Below, piece after piece: positions 49,401-60,400 of a stretch of DNA of 64,000 nt. Source of the stretch: Silurus meridionalis (taxonomy: Eukaryota; Chordata; Actinopteri; Siluriformes; Siluridae); assembly GCF_014805685.1 (NCBI RefSeq), contig NC_060902.1, forward strand, positions 1,767,145 through 1,831,144. The letters run 5' to 3'. The translations under genes were made by a program, and so were the position numbers. Below the pieces are notes generated by a model, which saw only the letters and a list, made by a program, of their open reading frames with translations, made no database searches and was not told the origin of the DNA. Position 1 is the stretch's first letter. Every line of letters begins with the position of its first letter.

Positions 49401-49527
49401 GAACCCTCGGGAGAACCAGGGCCATTTCGGCTACTGCTACATCCTGGCCTGGGTGTGTGTTCCTCTGATGCTCGGTAGTGGGATTCTCTATGTGCACCTG
49501 CGCAAGAAAACACACACTACAGCCTGA
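46412..49527 (+). CDS. emp3: Epithelial membrane protein 3-like (PMP22/EMP/claudin family)
   Basis: Four coding exons: 46412-46489, 46584-46686, 46787-46927 and 49343-49527 (TGA). All junctions are in phase with GT/AG. The protein has 168 residues (human EMP3 about 163). Four transmembrane segments lie at about residues 3-24, 65-88, 97-120 and 140-160. The first extracellular loop carries the family signature WWT...DLWNKC...C with an N-glycosylation sequon (NNT). The tail reads YCYILAWVCVPLML and LYVHLRKK. EMP3-like residues such as KSWWT-type 'EKSWWT', WLQSVQVLMVLS and SFGYC-like HFGYCYI favour EMP3 over PMP22 or EMP1/2. Family members act at the plasma membrane in growth control and cell contacts. 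The last intron (46928-49342) carries two repeats. The stop codon abuts a repeat element. Confidence 0.87.
46968..47215 (+). repeat. Unclassified dispersed repeat, copy 2 (emp3 intron 3)
   Basis: Same block order as 17405-17705: 'ggccttcagtgttgtcctac', 'cctttcactgtagccacaac', 'gcatacatcatctctag' and 'gattttcctgcatttt'. Beyond it, 'ttcctgaaccgttttggctg' is the inverted form of a block beside copy 1. Confidence 0.65.
47476..47850. mobile_element. gagccgactctt repeat, copy 1 (emp3 intron 3)
   Basis: It starts with gatggtttcggctctttaaa, contains agagtcgactcatcc and ends near gagtcgactcgaaaaaaaag / gagccgactctt. The ends are inverted relative to each other. The interior is non-coding. Confidence 0.65.
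47851..49342. other. emp3 intron 3, remaining part
   Basis: AT-rich, no exon or named repeat. An (ATT)n-like short run lies near 49088 and another near 49274. Confidence 0.5.
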
Positions 49528-49802
49528 GTCGACCAAACATCCTGGAGAACGAATCGGCTCTTCTAATCGACTCTTTTATATGGGCCGACTCACATATACG
49601 AGCTGTATTTTGTTTCTTTTACTTTTTGTATTGTTGTGCTGTAGTTTATTTTTATTCATTACAGAGAGAAATGCACCAAAGGATCGGAAACTTTTCCAGT
49701 TAAAAATACATTTAAGGCAAAAGGCAAAAATTGAGAACCAAAAAACCGACTCGAGTCAAATGTGAATCAGTTGATCCGACTCACAAAAAAGAGCCGAAAC
49801 TC
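49526..49802. mobile_element. gagccgactctt repeat, copy 2, starting at the emp3 stop codon
   Basis: It starts gagtcgaccaaacatcctgg, overlapping the last bases of the TGA stop. It holds 'gaatcggctcttctaatcga' and 'ccgactcgagtcaaatgtg', and ends with aaaagagccgaaactcc, the inverted form of the start of copy 1. It forms the beginning of the emp3 3' UTR. Confidence 0.68.
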
Positions 49803-50460
49803 CAATCATTGACCGACAGCATTTTCATAAGCAAATATTAATAAAGCCCAGTCAAGGGTTAATTTTGCTTTAGGTACACAAAAGTCAGTATAGTCACTGT
49901 ACATTTACCTCTCCGCCTGGATCCAAATCTTTTGTGATTTTTAAAAGAATATTGATTATAAAGATCTACAGACTATACATTTTATCATCTTCCCATAGAT
50001 GGCGCTGTTTCCCAGTTAAAGTTTCTAATGATACTTTGATTATTTCAACTATATTTTTAGAGTATTATAAATATTTTTACTAATCAAATATTATGATATT
50101 TTTGTAAATGGACTGAAATAAATTGGTTGTTTTTGGTAAATGTCTCTTATTTCTAATATACAAAATATTAAACTTTGTAGCTCATTTTTGATGTAAATTT
50201 GTATTTGTTGTCAATTTGTATGATTCATATAAATGTAATTTATATAAATATATTAACACATACATGTTTTATATGTTGCAGTATTACATTTAATAAGAGA
50301 AACTTGCATTGATTGTACTTTGTAGCACTTTGATTTTTTTTGCCAAAAGATTTGTCTTTTTTGTTGTTGTTTTATGTATTGTACTATATAACTTCACTGT
50401 TTTAAAATGCAGCATTAACGCAGTCTCAGCTAGGAACATTTTTGTGATATTGAAATAAAA
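49803..50460 (+). other. emp3 3' UTR (probable)
   Basis: AATAAA signals at 49840-49845 and 50454-50459 bracket the likely transcript ends. AT-rich, no gene. Confidence 0.5.
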
Positions 50461-51352
50461 ACCTAATGTATTGAATGGTACGGATGGTGTTTTTCTTCTT
50501 CATTATTTTCTAGGGTTATGCAAATAAATTTTTCCACAAGACATCGGTACCAAAATATTTGCCTAGTGAACCTGTTTTGATGGATTTAGGCAGAAAAGAT
50601 GTAAATCCCCAGACAATGTTCGTTTGTAATGTAAATGAAAAAAGGAGTGTGTTTTGGACATTGAAACTGTTGATTCTCACACACTGCTCATTTTAAATCT
50701 ATTTTTGAGTTTAATATTAATCTTGATTCCATTATGTGGTTCTGAAATATGGAATCTGACCTTCTGATACTGCATGAATAAGCATGAAGTGTACAACCTC
50801 TGTCCTGTAGATGCTCCCGTGAGTGGATCTCTATGATCGAGACCTGCTCTTCTGGTAGGACCAGTCATGATTTGTATAGTCTGAGAGCACAGAGAGAAAG
50901 AGGCATGTTTTATGTCAGCTGCAGAGAGGAACGGATACAATGCAGATGGAAATACAATATTAGGATCCGCCTCATGGAGTACAGATTAATAGGGAGAGAG
51001 TGAAGATTTCCCCCGATCGCAGATGTTGAAGATGAACATGGGTGAAGGCTGAAAGGAGGTAGGTCATGTAGGTCATGTTTCTTTTAGGTAAATAGCTACA
51101 ATAAATGAATGGATGTAAAGAATTAAAAATAAATCTTTTGTGTGTGTATATGTGTGTATGTGTGTGAGAGTTTTTGTTCTTCCCTGTAGCTGTTATCAGC
51201 CTAAGTCTTGCTTTCAGTATTATTTCCAAATTGCACAACTTGTGTACACAAGGCATAGATGACGTGTTTGAGATAGGCAGAGAACATTCTTTATTCTTGT
51301 TTCCTCTCCATTGCTTTTTCACTCATAAAAAACAATCTCCTTTGCTTTACAG
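50461..51352. other. Intergenic between emp3 and fam83e
   Basis: No gene seen. A short (GT)n-like run lies near 51139. A splice acceptor-like tract (tgctttacag) ends at 51352, just before the fam83e leader. Confidence 0.45.
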
Positions 51353-51427
51353 GTCTTTACCTCTGGGCTTCTACAAAGTTTTTTTGGATTACGTCCACAG
51401 GACATCACTTATTCTTTACCCAACACC

Positions 51428-51463
51428 ATGAGAGACCCCACCAGGATCGGCACCACCACCTAA
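51428..51463 (+). other. Upstream open reading frame in the fam83e leader
   Basis: ATG followed by 10 codons (MRDPTRIGTTT) and TAA, 26 bases before the main start. Whether it is in the mature leader depends on the 5' exon, which is not defined. Confidence 0.35.
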
Positions 51464-51489
51464 AATAACTTCTGTTGTCATTACTGTCC

Positions 51490-54400
51490 ATGATGTCCAA
51501 CTCTCAGGAGCAAAGTTTGAATGAAAATGTGGTCTTCCTCCCAGCACGTGAGTCCAACCCGGATTTCTTCCATTCGGAAGTGGAACGCAACACACTGGAT
51601 TCTCTGCTCAGAGATGGTCCTGAAGCTTTCTACGACAAACTGAAGAAACATCAACTCGAACCTTTTCTCTCCCCGGAGGAGGTAAAGCAGATTTCCAGAT
51701 GGGTGGAGGATCATCCCGTGGAGGTCGTGGAAAACGGCGATGCTGGGAATGAGAGCAGCTCGGACGTGCAGGGTTTTTCAGATGAGTATTTCCCAGAGTT
51801 TTCAGACACGCCGGCTCCGTGTCTGGAACTCGGATGGCCAGAGAAGTTCAGATGGGATGGTGTGGACCGAGCCATGGTTTATACCAATCCTCCGGTGGAG
51901 CAGGCTCCTCACATCCGTGAAGTGATCAGGAGATTGCTGCAGGAAGCCACCATGGTAGGTACAAAGGTCATCATGATGAACATCTGAAATTGAAACTTTT
52001 GGAACCGTGTTAGATTATAAATATCGGGTTCGGTTTCATATTAGCACAACATTAAAAACTTCTGAATCATGTTTCTCTCTCCATAATGTTCTGTGGGTCT
52101 TGTTTAGACTATACAACAATCAAATCTTTATAAGGTTTTGCTTAATCGCTCTCCTCCAGAATGACTCAAATATGAGGATAATTTTGGTCTGAAAATGAGA
52201 ATTTAGTCGCACTGAGATCATCTGTAGTTTGTAATTTCCAACTTTAACATTAGAAGCAGAAAAGCCATGTGGGAATCTGTGCAATTTCCACGTATGTGGT
52301 TTTTAATGAGGTTAACTGGTAACAGACTCTTCATAACTGATCAATTCCACACGGTTGTCTTATTCCCACTGTTTCTCAGCACAGTGCCTGAGGAAACAAT
52401 CATTTGCATTCCAGCACCTTTTCTTGCTCGATGTGTTCATTGCATTTGTGGTTTTTTTTTCCGAGCAGCTGATTGCAATCGCGGCAGATAGAATCACAGA
52501 CATCACCGTGATCAGGGATCTGCTTTCGGCTGCATCACGAGGCATCATCGTTTACATCATCCTGAACCGAAGACCTGCTCAAGACAACTTAACGCCCAAT
52601 CAGCTCAAACATCCGGTTAGTCCCAAAAAAAATTAAAAATCTAAACATCAGCACTATTACAGTGTTGAACGTTCAACACTTCTTACAACAATCAACTGCA
52701 GCTGTAGTTAAAATTGGAGCATTTCCAGATTGAAACCTTGTTGGTAATAAATAAACAGCTCGGCACACCTTGCATCTCGGTCCTGGTAACCCGTGCAACA
52801 TTCCTCTTCAGCTTCAAGTGTTAAAGCAAGGAATGTCAGTGATGCTCCACACCAAGTCAAGAGCAACAGGTTACGCAGCATTCATAACGCCAAAGTTAGC
52901 GCTTGGCTGAGAGGAAAAAAAATGTCTGCTTCATGTAACTGCAGATTGAGACTCGATTTCTGTTGAATGTATTTAAAAATGTTTGAAATGTTGATGCATC
53001 TATTCGCTGGAAGGAACACGAGCTGCAACGCCGGAGGAGTGTTAAAATAAACACACATCCAAAAAGGTTCCTTAAGGGGTTCTGGGGACGGTTAAGGACA
53101 CTGATGTTTTTTATGGAAGAGCCAGGGTGTGACTGCATGCAAGCCGCCCACATGTGTGCCTGTTATATAAATAAATAAATGTCATGTTTTGGCTTTAAAT
53201 ATTTTGATAGCAATATTAGACCCATCTGTAGATGTAAAAAAAAAAATTCATAATGTGGGTCAGTGGTTGGGTAAATTATTCTCATTGCTCAATTTTTGGT
53301 CCAAATTGACCCAAGAGTGTATGAAGAACCTTTCAACAAAGGTTTTTCTTCATCAGAAAGGTCTTTAAGAACATTCAGGATCTGAAGAACCCCTTAAAGA
53401 ACCCTAATGAAAGTTTTTTTAGTTGTATATTTTTGAAAGACACACCAACAAGGATTCTTGGGAAATACTTGGGAAGAACCTTAACTATCTAAAGAAATCT
53501 CAAATAACCTTTTGGAAAAAAGTACATTCTCGAAAAACAATAATGTTTGAAGATTTTATTTGAAAATTCACATCAGTGTGTGCTCCTTACCAAAAATAAG
53601 AACCTAAACCACCCAATAAACCCCTAAAGAAATTCTGAAAACCTGATGCGTGCACTCTCAAAACATTAGTGCTGGTTTAGTAGTCTTTGTGGTCTAACTT
53701 ACAAAGTGTTTTCCTTTCAGACATGATTCCAAGTAAAAACCATTTAGCAAGTGACAAATTTTAACCCATTGTATTCTTGAAGAAGCCATGCACACAAAGA
53801 AGTATTAAAGGTTCTTCAGTCATATATCTAGCAAACCCTTATACACAGGGTGTATAGAGAACCCTACATAAGTGCTTCCTTATTAAAAACAGTGGTGGAC
53901 AGTAATGTAGTAAAAGTGATTTGTTACTGTACTTAAGTAGGAGATTTTACTTTAACTTCACTACATTTCATAGTCAAATATCTTACTATTTACTCAACTA
54001 CATTCAGAAATCAATCAGTGTTTGACTCATTAATATTAGTCTAATAATCGATCAGTGTGCTGAGAGTCACATTAAGTTGATTAAGCAAAGAGTCTTGTGA
54101 CAAAAATGATAATAGGAACATTAAAACCGTAATAAATTGAAAACATTATTATTATTAAGTACATTTGGAGGCAAATAATTTTGTACTTTTACTCAAGTGA
54201 AAGTTTAAATAAAGCACTTTGAATGGAGTGACATTTTACTGAGATCTCCACTTTTACTCAACTACATGAAGTACTTCGTCCACCAATTATCAAAAGGTTT
54301 TCCATAAAGAACTTGGAGAAAATAACTTTAACTATCCAGAGGACCTTTTAAAGACAGTGAGATAGTACCCTCATTACACTATAACCATTAAATATTCTAT

Positions 54401-57400
54401 GTAGAACTTCATACCTGAGAGTGCGTTCCTTATCTCTAAAGTTTGCGAGATGATAAAAAGGGTTCCAATTCAAAGAACCATTGAAATGACTCAAATCCCC
54501 TTTTCAATAATCATATATAGTATAAGACAAAAAGGTACACAACAGAATGCAGTTTTGCCAGAATGTTTTCCAAGTAGAGCTGTTGTTTTAGAAGTTAATG
54601 ACCCTTGATTGGCCAATCAATTTTGAAGAACTCATTCTTTTCTGGTAAAGTTCGTGGTACAACATCCAAGTCATTAGTCAGGATGAGTTTATTTAATTAT
54701 TTAGCACTTGGAACTTTTATGAAAAGTGTATTAAGCAACCTGATGGATGTGTTCAGAGTGTGATATGTCTAAACTCTTGAAAATTGTTCTTCAAAGAATC
54801 TTTGTGCATCTCTTCCCCTTCTTCTTCTTCTCTTCTTATTATTATTTTAGTTGCTCCCATTAGCGGTCGCCACAGCGGATCATCCGTCTCCAGACCCATA
54901 CATACATCTGCCTCTTTCAAACTAACTACCTGCATGTCTTCCCTCACCACATCCATGGCCTTCCTCTTTTCCTCCTTCCTGGTGGCCCCATCCTCAGCAT
55001 TCTCCTACTAATATACCCCATGTCCCTTCTCTAAACATGCCCAAACCATCTCCATCACACCTCCCTCACTTTGTCTCCAAAATGTCCTAACTGCGCTGTC
55101 CCTTTTAATAAACTTATTTCTAATCCTATCCATCGTCGTCACTCCCAACGGAAACATCTTCAGCTCTGCTACCTCCAGCTCCACCTCCTGTCTTTTACCC
55201 AATGCCACTGTCTCTAAACCATACAATATCTCAGGTCTCACCACAGTCCTATAAACTTTCCCTTTTACTCTCACAGATACTCTTCTATCACAAATCACTC
55301 CTGCTATCACTCTTCTCCACCCACTTCACCCTGCCTGCACTCTTTTCTTCACTTCTCTAACACACTCTCCATTACTTTGCACTGTTGACACCAGGTACCT
55401 GAACTCCTCCACCTTCTCCACCTCTTCTCCCTGCACCCACACCCCTCCACTGCCCTCCCTCTCATTCACACACATGTACTTTGTCTTACTCCTACTGAAT
55501 TTCATTCCCCTTCTCTCCAGCGTGTACCTCCACCTCTCCAGGCTCTTCTCCACCTGCTCCCTACTCTCACCACAAATCACAATATCATCCACAAACATCA
55601 TAGTCCACAGAGACTCCTGTCTGACCTCGTCCTTCAACCTGTCCATCATCACTGCAAACAGGAAAGGGCTCAGAGCCGATCCTTGATGCAGTTCAACCTC
55701 CACCTTGAACCAGTCTGCCGTTCCTACTGCACACTTCACTGCTGTCACACTGTCCTCATACATGTCCTGCACCACCCTCACATACTTCTCTGACACACCT
55801 GACTTCCTCATACAATAACACAACTCCTCTCTCCACCCTGTCGTACGCTTTCTCTAAATCCACAAACACACAATGCAACTCCTTCTGATCTTCTCTATAC
55901 TTTTCCATCAACCTTCTCAAAGCAAATAATGCATCTGTGGTGCTCTTCCTCTGCATAAAACCATACTGTTGCTCACAGATGGTCACCTCTTCTCTCAGCC
56001 TGGCGTCCACTACTCTTTCCCATAAATTCAAGTTACTGCAGGTCTGCACATCTCCCTTATTCTTAAAGATCGGTACCAGCACACTCCTCCTTCATTCCTC
56101 AGGCATCCTCTCACCTTTCAAAATCTCATTAAACAATCTGGGTAAAAACTCCACTGCATCTCTCTTAACCATCTCCATGCATCTGGTCCAACCGACTTTC
56201 CACTCTTCACTTTTCACTCTTCATCTTCTTAATCGCTGCTCTCACTTCCTCCTTACATATCCTATCCACTTCATGCTTCACCATCTTCATATCATCCAAC
56301 CTTCTCTCTCTCTTATGTTCCTCATTCTCTCCTCACTAGTCAACACATTTCCATCTCCATCCTTTATTGCTCTAACTTGCGGCACATCCTTTCCAGGTCG
56401 GTTCCTCTGCATGGCCAATCTGTACAAATAGTTTTCTCTTTTCTTAGTGTCCAACTTCTCATACAGCTCCTCATATACCTTTTCCTTGGCTTTCGCCACA
56501 TCTCTCTTCACCTGCATCTCCTTGTACTCCTGCCTACTTTTCTCATCACTCTGTTGATCCCAATTCTGTTTCTCCAACCACTTTCTCCTTATGCTCTCCT
56601 GCACTTTTTCATTCCACCACCACGTCTCTTTGTCTTCCTTTCTATTTTCAGATGTCACACCAAGTACCTTTCTAGTTGTCTCCCTTATAACTCCTGCAGT
56701 AGTTCCCCAATCATCCAACACCTCTTCACCACCACCAAGCCCCTGTCTGACCTCTTCCCTGAACCTAACACTACAGTCTTCCTCCTTCAGTTTCCACCAT
56801 CTTATTCTTCTTTCAGTCCTCACTCTCCTTCTCTTCTTCTTCACCTCCAAAACCATCCTACAGACCACCATCCGATGCTGTTTAGCTACACTGTCCCTTG
56901 CCAACACCTTACAGTCTCCAATCTCCTTCAGGTTGCATCTCCTACATAGAACATAGTTCACCTGTGTGCACCTTTCTCCACTCTTATACGTCACCCTATG
57001 ATCCTCCTTCTTCTTAACATAAATCTTTGTGCTTTCTGAGGAGTCATTTTTGAACGAGTAATCAATTTGATGTTTCTATTCAATGGGTCTTTAATGTGTA
57101 AAAGCTATATAAATGTAATGTTGTCCAGATGTTTCTCTACACGATTTAGGCAAAAGCTGATCAAAATTTCTTTGGACCACATTTTTAAAACTTGGCATTA
57201 GATTATGTGAACAACTGATCTGATCTGATTGACTCACTGAAATGATCTGGAATTTCAATCAGCTTTCTGCTGGCACACCTAAATTTACATTTCTCTCTTG
57301 AAGCGATTGCTCAAGGTTTTAGGCTTTCTAAATCGGTTTTCCTTAGAGATACATAACAGGGACCAAAGTATCGTGACTGCTGACTTTTCCACACATATAC

Positions 57401-60400
57401 ATGTGGTTCTTCCCCAAACTGTAAAATGGAGGCACACAATTGTATAAGACATTATAAATGAGGTAGCTTGAAATTTTCCCTTTACCTCAACTAAGACACC
57501 CAAACCTGCTCCAGCTCAATGAAGATTTCCAAAAGTTGGATTTGGTGAAAGATCTCCTGCTATAGAGCTCCAAACCTATTAAACACCTTTGAAATTAATG
57601 TGAACACTGACTGCACCCCAGGCCTCCTCACCTCATCTACATCAGAAGCTAATGCCCTTGTATCTGAATGAGCACAAATCTCCTTAAAATCTTGTGGAAC
57701 ATCTTCCCAGAAAAGTGGAGGTTATTATAACAGCAAATGAGGATGTGATTATTATTTTTTTAAACACATACATGTCTTATGGGTGGATGTCCACAAACTT
57801 TTGTTCACATAGTGTATCCATCATTTGGTATCACATAGAACCCTTAATCGTTCCTCTACATGGTTAGACCAAAATAACTCCTTCAGATGCTAGATGGAAA
57901 AATTTGGTGTTATTCTCTAAAATCCAATCGTAAAATTTAACAGCAATGTCAATATCTTATGATCTGCCCTTCTGACAGAACATAATCGTTCGGATTCTGG
58001 GTGGAAAGAAGTTCATATCTAAACATAGGAAGATGGTGGTGGGAGAACTGAAGGAGAACTTTGTCCTGGTGGATCTGGAGACGGTTGTTGTGGGCAGCTA
58101 CAGGTAAGAGAAGTTGATGTGGAAGAATGTGTTGAACTAGAGGTTGGGAATTGGGACAAAATGTCATAGAAATAATCATTTTTTCAGATATTTACATTGA
58201 AGAAGGAATATTTGTTTAAGACTGAGCTTCAATTATCTTCAGTGTTTAACATTGTAGCATCACATATACTTAATAAAAAAAAAAAAGCTGTACCAAGTAC
58301 CAAAGCTAAAATGTTAAATGCCTGACTGGTTCCAGATGTTTAGGAATTCAATGACCAATATGTTTGAGTTTGTATCCCACACTTACCTACATCCAGGGCA
58401 GGAACCCTTGGAGAACCATCTTAATAGCTAGAACCTGTCTTGATTCTTAGTATGCTTCTGGTTCAGGGTTCTTTGAGGATTCTTTGGATAATTAAGGCTA
58501 CGTGTATTATAATACCTTTAATGAAAAGAAAACACTGATGTAGCCACAGAAGAACACCTGAAAAACTTTTAAAGGGTCCTACATTTTCCCCAAGCCCTGC
58601 TTCACTTCTTGTTTTCCAGCCTGACCTGGACTGACGCTCATCTACACCGGCAGCTCGTCACTGTCCTGAATGGCCCTGTGGTGGAGCTTTTTGACAGGGA
58701 GTTCCGCATCCTTTACGCTGCCTCGCTACCTGTACCTGACTCCTGGAAAGCTGCCAGGCCCGCAGAACTTCCCAAGATCGAGAAAACAGTTTTCCAACCA
58801 GAACCAACTTCGCACAAACAAACGCTGCTTGACTGCCCTCCCAGCCCTCCACCACCTACCACTGACTCTCCTATAGACTGGAACGCTCTTGGGGTCTTCC
58901 AAAAGATTGGAGACTCTCTAGAAGACCAGGAATTGCCCAAGTTTTCTGAAGAACTGCCAAAGATTCACAGAACAGGACGAGACTGGCATACTGAGGGTCC
59001 TGGATCCAGTCTATTAGATCTTCATATCACTGAATGGCCAGATGAAAGCAGGTGAGTGGATCATGTTTAGGACTTTTGGCTTAGTCTGTTCTATAGGTTA
59101 TTTGATCCAGGGGTGTGTCTCGTATTACACTTCTTTAAGGACCGTGATACTGCTCTGTGTTTGTAAGATCTTAAAGAGTGTCCTAAAAAGGAGCATTGTG
59201 TACTCCATGAACTCCACACTATACATTTCTATAGATGACTATATGTTTAGAAGTTTTTGCCTGAAGTCAAATATCTAGAAAATAAGCAAAGAAATCGTCT
59301 GTGCATAAATACCATGCTGTCATTTATGGCACAGGTTTTATCGTGTTGCGACTGAGCCGAGGCATGTAGCAGATCATCAAGCAATGTTTTGGTGAGTCAA
59401 AAACTTTTTCTGTATTTAAACACTATTCTGGATTTCTTCTGTTCAATCCTTTCTGAATACTTAATTCTGATTGGCTGGGAAGGTAGCTTGCAATCAGTCA
59501 AAATCAATTCTAAATGAATGCGCTGCTTATAAAAACTTGCAACCATGATAACATCCAGTTCCAGTTTCATGTGGAATGAGGGAGCTATTGTGATGCGATG
59601 CATCGTTTTTAACAGATTTGTGTCAGTAAAAAAAGATTTATTCACCTATGATTATTAGCAAATATTATTATAGTTTTATTACTGACAATGTGAACAAACA
59701 TTTGTGATCAATATTTGATACAAGATTGATTTCTTCTCGCTAAACTGTTTAACGTTCTCTCAGCACCATTGCTGCTACGTGAATTTGACGTAATTCACGG
59801 CTTGTGACTTTATACCATTTAATTCTCTCTGCTTCACCTCGGGTCGTTCTTCACCTCCACATTGTGCATTAGCATCCTGCATCCCTCACCTAGTCCTGGA
59901 TTATCACTTACTTATCAACAGTTCTTCATTCTGATTGGTCATCTTTGATAGTTTAGAGGCTTCAAATCACAGGTTTATATCTCAATACTCTACAACGTCA
60001 ACATTTTGTGTCAGGTTTTCTAACATTTCTGATTACTTTCTAATACAGAACAGCAGTGTTTTATCCCTTACATTACTTTATTTGTCTCCTTTTGTAAAAG
60101 GAACACGCAAAGACCAGAGAGGCTTCCTTATGGGTTTCTGGCAGAACGTGACGACAGACCCACCATGTTCAGGCACCGAGACTTCAGGATGGACAGAAGT
60201 CATATGGAAGACTTTACGCCCCTCTCACATGCTTATAGACGGGAGTCTCTACCAAGTCTGGACAGGAGCTGGACGGAAAATACGATCCTTGAGGAGATGC
60301 CACCAGGATCTGCTGCAGCTCCAGTCCATCGTAAGGTGCTAGAACACGAAACATACTTGCATGTATTTCCACAAAAAGTTAGACTTGTTAAGGCCTGAAA

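Noticed and set aside
55437..56994. Plus-strand frames over the LINE (164-190 codons)
   Set aside because: They are antisense shadows. The reverse transcriptase motifs, including FVDD, read on the minus strand.
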